This document shows, one piece after another, positions 1 through 12,100 of a DNA stretch of 64,000 bases; the first letter of the stretch is position 1; every line of letters begins with the position of its first letter. The translations under genes were made by a program, and so were the position numbers. The stretch is from Sphagnum compactum (lineage: Eukaryota; Bryophyta; Sphagnopsida; Sphagnales). The notes beneath the pieces are model-generated. The model did not search any database. It had not been told where the DNA came from and saw nothing but the letters and a program-made list of their open reading frames with translations. The DNA is taken from NCBI GenBank assembly GCA_965153455.1, contig OZ234497.1:19213872-19277871 (forward strand), given 5' to 3'.

Positions 1-1890
1 TTTGTCTACCGCTACTTGACCAATATTATGTTGTTAAAAGATATTTTTTGTGGATAGCTAACTAAGAATAAGATTAGTTATGCCTAGCATTAAGCATAAG
101 GAATTTCGTTCTTTATATAGTCACAATTTGAATCCATGAAACACTTACTATGACAAGTTTTCATGTTATTTGTATGTTTATCTATAGAATCCCACACCGC
201 CAAAACCTATTTTTAATTCTCAATTTTAGTACATACACAACATTTGAAAAAAGTTACCAATTCAGGTTCATTCAAAATGAGCTCTACCCACAACATTTTT
301 ACAACCCAAACATCCTAAAACTTGTAGTTTATTGAATCAAGGACTTTTTTTGTTTATTGAATTAGCGACATGTTGATTTGCAACAACAACAAGAGTTTCA
401 AGGATGTTAGGGTGTATATTATAATTATGAGGTGAACAATCTAGAGTTTAAGGGCATGAACTTGGTTTTTATAAACTTGTTCATGTTATTGGATTTGGAT
501 GCCTCGCAACAAATTGATTCATTGGGTGCAAGTCTAATCTGTTATGATGTGATCATTAAAGAAGTACTTAAACTTGAAGTTTCTTGGAATTGCAAACATG
601 GTTGAAACCACATACACTTTCAATCCCATTCTTAAATCCATGACTATAGGTAATAGATTAGACTTTAAAAATTTACTAGAAAGAAATTTCATCTCAAATT
701 TTAAACACACCACAATTGTGCACCTCAAAGTGTTGCATTATAAAATTGTTTGCCTTACACAAGCACATTATGAAAAAACTAAGAACATCATTATGATAGA
801 TATAAATCACTTCAAGAGTAGGAAGATGTTCAAACTTCATGTTTCATATGCACACAATGTACACATGAACAAAGAGGTGACCAACAAAACAATGCAAAGT
901 GCATACAACTAGTTTGATAAGAAAAAGAAGGTGAGAGGTCAAAGTTACAATAAGATGTTGACAAAATCAAGGTATAGATCAAAGTTCCAACAATGATTAG
1001 TTACCACAAAAATCATTTGACATTGTATACATAAACAAAGGTGAACTAGATAAACAATGACATGATTATACTCGCAACTTATATTAAGTTGCCAAAAAAA
1101 AAAAAAAAAAACACATTGCTCACCCTACAAGCAAAACATGATTAATGTAATTCTATTTTGAAAGCAACAACCTTTAAATTGAATGGCCAAATCCAAAAGA
1201 ACAATAAATGAGCGAACAATAGTTTCTAAAAAGTGCTTGGTGCACATTCAACAACTTGCAATTGAAACGTTTAAGGTATTCCATAGTCCATGATACAAGT
1301 GATTTATGAATTATAACAAAGTGTTCCAAGACATGAGTCAGAAACAAATGCACAATGCACATTCATATTGCACAATCAACTAGTAAACATGGGGTTTGAT
1401 CAAAAGCATCAACTATGAAGGAATGGGTTACGATAAAAAATTTAAAAAAAAATCAATAACCTTCAAAAGACTATGATTTGAAACAATTTGTATCCAAAGT
1501 TGTTGCATAATTTGCAAGACAATGGTTTTCCCTTGGTAGTGGGCCGATGACACATTGTGTCCTTACATGTTCACCATGGTGACACCAGACATTTTAACGA
1601 AACAAGTGCGATTTGGGGCAGGTCAAAAAAATCAACAAAATGTCATTTTTGTGATTTGCCACCAACCTCTCTTTTTTGTGAAAATATTAATTTTCACCAC
1701 CCGGTGACCTAAAAAAAACTTGGGGGGCAACATGCAAAAAGACCCCAAAGGAATTTATTTATTTTTTGAAAAAAAATTGACCAATGTCATGACCATAATA
1801 TTTTCCAGGTAGAAAATTCTCAAACCACTAGAATAAAAAAAGTTTATTAAACATTGACTTCAATAGCTTGCTGCCATTGAAACATTAGTG
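1..1890. other. AT-rich gene-free left flank
   Basis: AT-rich sequence with poly-A tracts and no recognisable gene. The longest ATG-started stretch (574-912, +, 112 aa) matches no family I know, and its neighbouring frames are closed. It may be the remnant of a transposon, but no protease, integrase or RT motif is visible. A segment of about 50 bp at 1613-1665 recurs imperfectly at 1939-1988 (see findings). Confidence 0.5.
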
Positions 1891-1891
1891 A

Positions 1892-1935
1892 GGGGTTTAG
1901 GGTTTAGGGTTTACCCTAAACCCCAAACCCTAAAA
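1892..1935. repeat. inverted interstitial telomere-type repeats
   Basis: About three TTTAGGG units on the + strand run directly into CCCTAAA-type units, so two short plant-type telomeric arrays meet head to head. Telomere-type TTTAGGG repeats are standard in most land plants. Here they are internal and only about 44 bp long, so this is an interstitial site, not a chromosome end. Confidence 0.85.
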
Positions 1936-3685
1936 AATTGGGGCAGATCACATTAGCAAAATGCCATTTTGTGATTCAAAGCCACCTCAAAACATAATTT
2001 TGCAAATTTTCGGTCAGGGAAAGAAAAAAAAAAAACACTGGGACTCTTCGTTGCCTCTGGGACCTCTTCGTCTTCTTCTTCTTCTTCTTCTTCGTCGTCT
2101 TCTTGTTCTAGAGGAGAAGGCACAAGCGAGTAGTTGTGACGGTTTGCAGGAAGAATCCACGGCGATGTCGTGATCGATCGGGTGCATGAAATGAAATCAG
2201 CCAATGCAGCATGCAACGACCACTGCACAATGCTGCACTGTTGTAGCTTTGATACACCTGTAGGTCCTCGACGTGTGTGGAGAAAGTGGGTGCTGCTGTT
2301 GCTGTAAGCAGTGGAGCTTTAATTTTTAGATCTGGTTCCTGTGTGGGGAGGGGGGGGGGTGGGGGGTTTGGGTTGTTGCTGTTGCTGTTGCAGGCGTCAT
2401 CAGCTATTGCAAGCTACTCTAGTCTCAAGTGTTGATGGGTTTGAATGTAAAAAGGCTAGCTGCTTGAGTGCATTTGAAAGCGGCGTCTGCATGATATTGA
2501 CATGAAGCTCATGTTGATGGAGTGTCAGGAGTCATCGATGGATCGGGTAGTCGGCCTTGTGTGCCTCTGCAGTGCTGCAGCAGTAGCGGTGCTAGCTATC
2601 TGCTAGCGCTTTTGAGCTTGGGGGCCCAAGACAATGAGGAAAAGAGCAAACGCTAGGCTGGTACAGAGACACAAGGGACGGAAATGGCCCCTGAGCAAAA
2701 TTAGGGCGACTACTGTGCAGCAAGGCTGCAGCAGGATCGTGCTTGTTATGATGAATACTTTAGTAGGTAAGAGAGAGAGAGAGAGAGAGAGAGAGCGCGC
2801 GAGAGAAAGGTTGTCAGAGATGGGTCACAGAGGACAGAGTGATCTTTTGTACTTTGCGCACGCCGCATCGCACAGTCGAAAACGGTGGTGGGAACTTGTG
2901 GCGAAGGCCCCCTTCTTAATCATCGCCGCCTTGTGCTTCACCAACCCAATCCCGCCGCGTGTGGATTCTGGTACCTAGATGCTGCAGCAGCTTTTTTGCG
3001 AATTTCAGGAAAGCTCTCCAAAACAAAACAAAATCAAAACAAAACAAAACAAACAAATAAACCCAGAAACAAAACCAAAAAAAAAAAAAAAAAAACAGAA
3101 GAAAAAAGTTGCAACAGCTACAGGAGCGAGCACCAGGATCAGACGCTGCAGTAGTATATTGCTCTTCGTCCCCTGAGCTGCTTGTTGTAGCCCAGCGTCT
3201 TCTTTCTTCTGTCATATTCGACACGAGGAACATCCCTTTCTCCCCATAAGATATTTTGAGTCTTGACTGCTCCCTGCTCCGGCCCCCCTGCACGACTACA
3301 AATTAGTGGTTGCTGAATCTGGTTGATGCCGGCAACCACGACTAGTGCTGATGAATTTTCCTAGTCCACCTTCGCGATTGAGTGTCACTGTCTGTTTTCT
3401 CTTTCTCGACTATTGCATAACATCATTCGCAGCTGGAGTTGCGGCATAAACTACTTGTTTGTTGTTCATGTGAACTATAGCTGCAGTATGCAAAGTCAAC
3501 GTCGATCCGGAGTTTGAACTTGTGATCATCTGCGAACTTCCGTTTGCTTATCTCATGAGTGATCACGTGCAATAATTCCGTGTGAAGCAGCAGCAGCAGC
3601 AACGGGCTGCAGGACCATTGTCTTTCTTGACGTGATCATCGACTGTGTTACCCACAAGAGCTAGATAAACCGGAAGCTGCTTGTC
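1936..3685 (+). promoter_or_regulatory. TAR upstream region and probable 5' leader
   Basis: GC content rises and the sequence becomes rich in simple repeats: CTT/GAA tracts near 2070-2105, a G-run at 2343-2368, CTGTTG repeats near 2376-2395, a (GA)n tract at 2770-2800, A-rich tracts near 3030-3100 and CAG repeats at 3587-3602. Short ATG ORFs (for example 2634-2978) lie here but resemble nothing known, so I treat them as possible upstream ORFs in a long leader. No TATA box stands out. That the leader starts here is inference from composition and proximity to the ATG at 3686. Confidence 0.35.
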
Positions 3686-6600
3686 ATGGGTCATGGTGGT
3701 CGAGGAACAGCTGCAACCCATCAACAGCAGCAGCAGCAGCAGCAGCAGCACAATGGTGAAAACCCCATTGCAGTAAAAACAGCAGCTGTGTCTGCTCGGG
3801 TCCTACTCCTCTCCAGCAGAAAACGCATGATCACTACTGCAGCAAGTGGTCTGCAGCAACAGCAGTTGTCCACCAGCTACAGCAGCTTGCCTCCCTGGTT
3901 ACCGCTGCATGCTTCGCTCGCTCTCAACCTGGCTTTAGTGTACTACGTCATGTATATAAATATAGCAGCAGCTCCAGGTGCTCATCAACACTCGAATCGG
4001 GGGCAGCAGCAACAGCAGCAGCAGCTGGTTCCTGGATCCACGAGTCGACAACAAGATGCTGCAAGATGCAGCAGCTCGTCAAATGATCATGAGCTGCTGC
4101 TGCAGCAGCAGCAGCAGCAGGGTGGTGCGAATCGAGATTATAGATTCTGCTCTTGCAACAACAACAGCAGCAGTTCCACATCTGCAGCAAGAGCTCACAA
4201 GAAGCCGGTGCAGGACTTTGTGTTTCATGACGACGATGTGCAGCGACCGGTGACACCAGCTCTTGTTAGCCCAGCTCCTCATCTTTCGTCTTCTGCCCTG
4301 GAGCACGCACACGAGTGCTCCAGCAATGGCCATTTTGTGGTGTTCGATCAGCAGCAGCAACAAGAACAAAAACAAGAGCAGCAGCGGTCGAGCCGGGACC
4401 GGGATGATCAACTGCAGCAGCAGCGGCGGCGGCGGAGAACTGGAGCTTGTCACTGTCATGCATGCTTCAAGGGGCCTCAATGCGCAGAACTTGCAACCGA
4501 CTGCATCCTCAACCTTTCCTTGTGAGAAATCGATCAATTCTTGATCCCAGCTCCTACATCTTCTAAATTCGTGCAACAACTAGCTACCGTTCTGCTGCTG
4601 TGACGCAGCTGCATAGTGATCATGATACATGAAGATCTCTATATTCGCAGTCGATTATCCGAACAACTCTTTTGTTTTTGCAATGTTGTCGATGGAGCTC
4701 GTCGAGCTCGTTCCTTTGATCGAACTAGTAGATCAACCAGCACCTTGAACCCTGAACCCCTGATGCATAGAAACACGTAGCTACAGCCACGAAGAATGCT
4801 GCACGGACCCGCGCTATGTAGCATCTGCTTCTTCTTCTTCTTCTTCCTGCTGTTACAGCAACTGGTTTCTAACTAGTGTGGTGATTGTTGTTTGTGTTGT
4901 GCTGCAGTGGCGATCCTACAATGTTCGAGTCTTATTGGCTTGCTCTTGGATCACAAGCAACCACTAGCATCCCAGCATGGCAAGGCATGAGCTATTTCGC
5001 ACACAAACACAACGCCTTCTTGTTTGTAGATCCTTATCTGGAGCAAGCGATCCGCGAATTGCACAGCCTTGTGGGAAACGCTGTGACAAAGAATCGACAC
5101 ATTGTGGTGGGTGTGGGTTCTAGCCAATTGTTCCAAGCTGCAATATATGCTCTGGTCTCGCTGCAGCAGCCTCCAGCTGCTGCTCCAAACTCCAGTACCA
5201 CTCCCACCAACATCGTCTCCGCCGTCCCATACTACTCGGTACGTCAATGTATCAGCTCCGCCATCTCCAACTCCTCATGATCAGCCTTGATCTCCAACTC
5301 CGCGCGTTTGCTTGATGATCTTTAACTCCCCCATGCTTGCTTGATCTCCCAACTCCTCCGTATTCTTGAGCTTCAACTCAGTATAATATGTGCTCCATCA
5401 CCAACTCCCAAGTTTTGCTTGATCTTCAACTCAGTATCCAGCTCCATATCCAACTTTCTCTATTTTGATCTTTCCACTCCAAATGCTGCTTGATATTCTT
5501 CTTCTTCTTCTTCTTCAACTCTCATTAATGCTGCTTGATCTTGATCTTCTTCAACTCCTAATGCTGCTTGATCATCATCTTCTTCAACTCCCAAGCCAGT
5601 GTTTGATCATCATCTTATTCAGTAACTCACTATACTTGAAATTCCAACTCCTAATGCTTCATCTTCCTACTCCCAATGCTTCTTCATCTTCCATCTCCCA
5701 GTGCTTCATCTTCCCTGTAATTCACCAAGTGGGTATGTCATTTTCATGCTCTGCTGCATTTTGTTGCAGATCTGGGTTTTATGGGTTTGAAATATGTTTT
5801 GGATTGTGTGAAATTTGGCTGCAAGATATATTATTGAGTCCCATAGTCAGTCCCATTGTACTTCCTCTGTATGTGAATCTAATTCTGATGAAATCTTTTT
5901 GTAGCTCCAAAAAAACAGAGTAATTTCTTCGCAAGTTTAGCAATGGTTTCAAGAGCTTCAGACCCAACAAACCAAAGAAAAGATTGGAAAGTTTTTTATA
6001 GCTTTGGAAACCTTCAAAATTGATCATTTTTTTTTCCTTTGGCACTCGCTTCTTAATCCTAAATGGGAGACTAAATTTCTTTGTAAGCCCACTTTTTCCA
6101 TGCTCTCAAACTTCTCCTTCTTTCTTTCTCTCCAGGTTTGTTTCCTCCTTTCATATCCTTTTGGGTTTTTCCATTTTTGTTGCTTATTATTAGCCTTTAG
6201 GCCATTTTTTTTGTGTTTTTTGTGCGTTTTAACCAGAGCCTTCATAATTTCAAATGTTGGGGAGTTTTCTGTAAACCCCACTTTTCATGATCTCAAAGTT
6301 CTCCATTTTTACTTTCCTCAATTTGTCTCCTCTTCGTAATAGGTTTTTTCTTTCCCAGTTCTTGCTTGAAATTACCGTTTCTCATTCTCATTGGTTTTCG
6401 TGTTTCATTGGCTTCCTAATTAAAAGTGGGGAGTTTTTCCTAACCCCACTTTATAATGCTCTCAAAGTCGTCCAGGCTCCTTAGTTTGCTTAGTTTGCTC
6501 ATTTCCTCCATTTTCTTTTTTTGGATTCTTCTTGGGTCTGTGTAGGTCTTCTTCTCCGTATCTTTTAATTTTTCTTGAGCTAGCTATAGCATTAAGAGGA

Positions 6601-8332
6601 GCTTTCTTAGATGTGTCAAAAACTCAATAAATTGGTTCATGTTTGACATTAACCTCCATCTACAGCCAGGAACTGATGAAGTCAGTGCATGTGTCATGGT
6701 AAGTCGGTGGTCAACAAAACCCTACATGTTTCTGCTGAAGGTCCCTAACCTAATTTTACATGTGCAAATGGTGGGTTGCCAGTGTTGTTGAAACCACTGC
6801 TAAATATTTTGTCTTCTGGACTTCTTTTCTTTCTTTTCTTTAAGGATGGGTAAATTTCCTCTTGTTTCATGCTTGCTGATTCAATGGGTTGTCGTTATAA
6901 CGTCATCTCAAAAATCTATCCACTTAAAACACTAACCCAAACAAATCTGCCTGCATGGCAGGCATATCCAGAAGCAGTCAGCTTTCAGCAGTCAGGGAAG
7001 TACAGATGGGCAGGAGATGCATCCAAGTTCCAGCAAGGAAATGCAGACCAGAAAGCAGCTTACATTGAAATAGTGACATCACCCAACAACCCAGAAGGGA
7101 GCATACGCCAAGCCGTGCTTCAGGACGATGCATCATCATATGGATCTACCATACATGACCTCGCATACTACTGGCCACAATACACTCCCATAACTGTCAC
7201 CGCTGACTACCCTGTCATGCTTTTCACTTTCTCCAAGATCACAGGCCATGCTGGTACCCGCCTTGGGTAAGCAAAAGAAGATTAGCTTTAGGTCATTCTT
7301 TGTTCATGTCATTCATCCCCTTCTTACCAGGAATTTTGCAATCGTATGGGCAGTGTAAATTTCTTGGTCTATCTCTTTGTGCTACAGACTTGAACAGGTG
7401 CTGAATTAGACGGCTTCCTTGTGCATCAAGTTCTCATTTATGTATGTTTTTTATCTTGTTTTTACCTGGAGACCAAAAAATTCTAAGGGATACACTTGGT
7501 CTAAAGTTGCTGCTGTAAGTCTACTGCATTCCACAAACAAAATGTAGTTAAAGGGATTCACTTGGCTAATGGAAAATGATGAACTCGTTACACAACAATT
7601 CATGGGTTCAATCTGTCTGTTGCAGTTGGGCTATTGTGGAAGATGTGAGCATTGCAACCAAGATGTCAGAGTTCATTAGAGTCAATACAGTGGGCGTGTC
7701 ACAAGATTCACAACTGCGAGCTACAACTTTGATCCACACAATCATAAATGGCCATAAACAGGCAAAGATGAAGCAGAAACATGTAAAAGATAATGGTGGT
7801 GAAGAAGAAGAAGAAGAAGAAGAAGAAGATAATCTTGTTGATTGCAACACACAACAAAAGCAATGGAGGCCATTCTTTCACTATGGCCAGACCATCTTGG
7901 AAGAGAGATGGAGACAGGTGCTCTTGGTGTTGGAAGGCCACTCTCTTTTCAACATCCCCACCTATGATCAAGCCTTCTGCTCCTTCTTGCACAAATCATT
8001 CCGACCCAACCCAGGTATAATATCAAAGCTCATGCCTTGTCTGCTTCTTGTACTTGAGCATGTATGGTAGATACTATTTGCAATGCAGTAGTTAGATCCA
8101 AGTCTATGTTGCCATGTTGTTGGACACATTTCTCTGATGATCATCTTCTGCAGCATTTCTATGGCTGGAGTGTACTGATGGTCAAGACTGTCACCAACTA
8201 CTCCTGAAGCATCGCATTGTAACACGGGATGGTCCTTCATTTGGAGCTTCTTCTGCCTTTGTCCGACTTAGCCTACTTGATCGAGATTCGCTGTTTGATC
8301 TTCTCTTGCAACGACTAGCTTCTCTCAGATAA
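3686..8332 (+). CDS. TAR: tryptophan aminotransferase-related protein (TAA1/TAR, alliinase family)
   Basis: Five exons: 3686-4521, 4908-5238, 6962-7266, 7626-8014, 8154-8332 (stop TAA); all introns GT-AG; 2040 nt, 679 aa. The family is PLP-dependent and converts L-tryptophan to indole-3-pyruvate, the first step of auxin (IAA) synthesis. Residues 255-279 form an alliinase EGF-like module (C255, C257, C260, C266, C273), followed by the family start GDPTMFESYW, then VGVGSSQL, SPNNP (429-433), HDLAYYWP and SKITGHAGTRLGWA, with the PLP-binding lysine at about 481. The C-terminus has PAFLWLE and ends ASLR. Residues 1-250 are unusual: several polyglutamine tracts from CAG repeats and one hydrophobic segment (about 70-94, ALNLALVYYVMYI) that could be a signal anchor like that of TAR2. 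TAA1 is about 390 aa, so the excess is all N-terminal. An acidic insert (a run of nine Glu near 540) lies in exon 4. The start is the first ATG in the open frame. Confidence 0.93.
3727..4420 (+). repeat. CAG/CAA microsatellites coding polyglutamine in TAR exon 1
   Basis: CAG-rich tracts occur at about 3723-3749, 4003-4023, 4102-4121, 4351-4384 and 4410-4426. All are read in the glutamine frame of TAR exon 1. Because such tracts slip easily, glutamine numbers probably vary among individuals. CAG/CTG repeats also occur outside the coding sequence nearby (3587-3602). Confidence 0.85.
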
Positions 8333-9105
8333 GAAGGAAGAGTGTATCACAACAACAAAATCCATTTGGATTGTCTCAGTAATGACAAAGGCTTTGAGAA
8401 AAATATGAACTCACGATATAGGGCTGACGATGATGGTACCCAATCTTCTGTTTGCATCAAGGGACAAAAAATGGGTTCAACTTTTCACACTACTGTGTGT
8501 GGTGTTCCCCCCCTTTTGTAAAAATGATGCTGTAAGCCCCAAGAAGGAGCAGAAGGGTTGTTGTCACCCCTCTTGTAAAAATGATGCTGGCAGTGTGCAC
8601 TTGAGCCAAGTATACATCTCTAGGATTTTGAGAGATAAATCTAACAGACTCTAAATTTCAGTTTTCCATCAAAGAAAAATTGGGTTGTGTAGTCTAGAGC
8701 TGGAAAATGTTAGTTGGGATGAGAAACAAAGTCTTGTTCCATGCAGGTACATGCTTTTGTATTTTCAATTTTAATGAAAAGCCTTCTGAAACATCATAGA
8801 GGTATGTATGTGTCAATAGTTAGTCTACTAAGAAGTCCATATGCAACTCGTGGTTTTTATAGTTTTGCTTTCAGACTTCAGGTTTTTCCTTTGAACTTCA
8901 GGTGCATTCAAAGTATGGTGGAATTGGATTGTTTTTGGTGAAGAGTATATATGTGGTATATCTGGTTGAAGGATCTGATTTTGAGTGGAGAACGGAGATT
9001 TGGGTTGAGAGGAATGCACCATGGCATGATTTCTTCATCTTTGTCAATAGTCAAGCGCTTCAAATGGTAGCTTTCCCATTGGTCAAGAATACGGAAAATG
9101 CATGA
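8333..9105 (+). other. TAR 3' flank and probable 3'UTR
   Basis: Directly follows the TAR stop codon. Two copies of a stretch containing TTGTAAAAATGATGCTG occur at about 8516-8532 and 8572-8588, which looks like a local duplication. Short ATG ORFs here (8430-8654, 8741-8941, 8902-9105) have no family signature. No canonical polyadenylation hexamer is convincing. Confidence 0.35.
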
Positions 9106-12100
9106 GAATATTTTTTTTGTGTGTCGGGTCTATATTTGCATTGGATGATGATTTGTGTGTCCTGAGAGTTGATGAAATCGTTGGAAAAAATGAATGAAAA
9201 TGGAGGTCATTGTGAAAGATGAACTCTACGAAAAGACTTGTCATGCAATTTTTTCTGTCACCCTATCTTCCATAGGGTCATTGGATGATTTGTGTGTGTT
9301 ATGAAGTGAAAAACCTTGACATGAAATGGATGCTAAAGAAGATAGGCAATTCGAAAGAATTGACAACTGAAAAAATCATGAAGAGTCGATGAAAAGTCGG
9401 TTGGGAAAAGATGGATCCAAAATGTTGAAATGTATGACCGCTCCAATCACGAAGGCATATTATCCTAACAATGACATGGTGTTGACATGGCACAATACGA
9501 TGATGATATGGCATCAAGGTGGCGTGCCATTTTGCTGATGTGGCAGTTCAAAATGCCGAGAGAACAAAAGGTCACATTTCAAGGAAGTGTTGGAAAAAGG
9601 GTCATTTACACATTGAAACAACCGTTGGGAACATGTTACGAATGTAATGGGAACACTTTCAAATTGACAACAGGTTGGTTGACACTATGAAGACCATAGA
9701 GGGGTGACAACAATGGTTACATGATGCAAACTTCATGAGAACATAGAGAGTACACAATTGGAACTTGGAAGGAACTAGTTGGGAACATGGTGAGAACAAT
9801 TCCCTTTCGAATTGGAGTCTGTAGTCTAAAGAAAAAAGTGATCTGGTTTGGATTACCAACCCAGATTAGAATCAGTGGGTAAGTGCCGGTTAACCTCAGT
9901 TAGGCCATTAGGGTTTGATGGGTTTAATTTTTACAAAACCCCCCAAATTTTGACTTTTACTATGGGACTGATTTCAACTTAGTAATTAGGCCATTAGGGT
10001 TTGATGGGTTTAATTTTTTACAAAACCCTCCAAAATTTGATTTTTACTATGTGACCGACCAATTTCAACTTACTAATTAGGTTGGCCTAAGAGAGGGTGT
10101 TTTTTTTTATCGAATGTCCTTCCTTTACATTCACTTCCACCATTTTGACGACAAAAGAATATGCATGGACCTGCATGAACTTATTTACAACTTAGGTCTA
10201 GAATCAAACGGTGTTGATTAAAAATCGCAGAAGTGAAATGATATTGACCTGCAAATAAATAGCTCACACAAGAACACACACCACATGTCCAAAATGTTGA
10301 TTCATTTGTAATTAGATTCAATTGAAAGATCATTTTTGACGTGGATTCAATTTGGAATAAAGTAATGCAAACTTATGAAATTTCCAATCACATATCATGT
10401 TCAACTTTGCTATGGAAGGCTAAACTACATGTTATTGTTGATTCTCTTAATTAAAATTTTAATGTCTTTTGCATTTGATGGCCCCTTCTAGTGAACTCAA
10501 ATTGCCTAGATGTCTCACAAACCAAAAATTGGTGTTTACAAACATAGGATGTCTACATACTTGAAGAGGTTAATCTCAAGTGTTTTCTACCATGCCCAAT
10601 ATCGGTTTGACTCAATCAGGTCATGAAGGGCTTGAAATGTTGTTCAATTTTGGCCTACATAGCAATTTGAGAGGAATCATCCTCAATTCAATGATGGGAG
10701 CATGAGATGTTGGATGATTACCATTTTAGTAACATCGCAAAAATAAATAAATAATTTGTACTTAATCTATATTGGGGAAAATAAAAACTTGCAATTCTAC
10801 AAAAATTGGACATATTTTATGTATTTGAAAATAAAATTGTAAAAGACTTACTAAATGCATTTTTTTGAATTGACATTGAATTTACAAAGATTTTGGGTCA
10901 GTTTAAACAAAAAAAGATTTTGTAGATTTATTCATGACACGTAATTTCAAGTTATTTTTTAACCTTTTAGATTTAATTTTTGTAAATTACAATGATTAAA
11001 TAAGCTTCAAAATCATGTTTTCATTTGTAGCATTTGAATAAATTTTGAAAAAGAAAATGTATGTTAAAGTTTGAATTTTCTAAACAATTTCATGCTAAAA
11101 CATAATAAACTTAAACTTCTTCTTGGGTTCAATCTTCGATGGATGTGTGCATTAATGTATTTCGTATAAATGCAATTTACAAACATGTACATCATGGTGA
11201 ATGACATCAAATTGTTTTTGACAAAATCAAGGGGGAAAAAAAAATTTGAAACTTTTTCACGGCATGTAATTTTGTTACAGCATGCCATGACCATGCTGTG
11301 ACAAAAATATAATCTGTGATTCCATGATTCGGGAAAAAAAATAATTTTTGGGGGTGTGATGATGTGGCATGTTATTCCACATCATACTATTCTGGGACCT
11401 AAAATTAAAAATTATTTAATGCAACATGCGACTTTCCAATATGACTAAAAAACATTTCACTAATCAACTTATTCCTTTTGACCAAAACCATACAAGTTGC
11501 ATATTAGTCAATTTCGTTTCATTTCATTAAAAATTTAATGAATTTGGGTAGTGGAAAAGAACAAGATTTATTCTTATGCTATGGGGCAAACCTTAATTAG
11601 AATACAAGTGTTGGCGGTTCCATTATCAAAACATTTTGTAACATTTTTGAACAATATATACACACTTTGTTTGATCCGCTATTCCACATTGATTGATTGT
11701 CATTCTGAAATTTAGTTCATTTGGGAATGGATGAAAATTTGATTGCCCCACATATAGCAAAATTATCAATATGGGTGAAAGCAAGAAAAAAGGAGCCAAG
11801 TAGTGCATGGACAGTCCTTAAAAACTATTTTTTGAAAATTTGAAAAATCACCATGGGAACAATATATATCAAGATTTTTTATTTATTTTTTAAATAATTT
11901 TTTATATTTTCAAAGTTGCAGGTAAAATTTGTTTTTATGAAAATTCACCATGTTTCAAGAGTCTTTTATATGTTTAAACCACTCAAGAAAAGCATGTGGA
12001 CAAGTGGTTTTTATGTATCAAAAGTTCTTTTCCTTTATCAAATGTTCACCAAATCATTTCAAAAAATTTGTGAACTTTAATATATTCCACGAGAAGGGAT

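Noticed and set aside
1892-1935. True telomere or subtelomere
   Set aside because: Only a few units in opposing orientation, with ordinary sequence and a gene nearby.
2634-2978. Possible 114-aa gene upstream of TAR
   Set aside because: It contains a (GA)n-coded Arg-Glu run and no recognised domain; more likely an upstream ORF in a leader.
4079-4579. Minus-strand 166-codon frame over TAR exon 1
   Set aside because: A shadow of CAG repeats (leucine/cysteine runs); the + strand frame carries the EGF module and splices into the enzyme.
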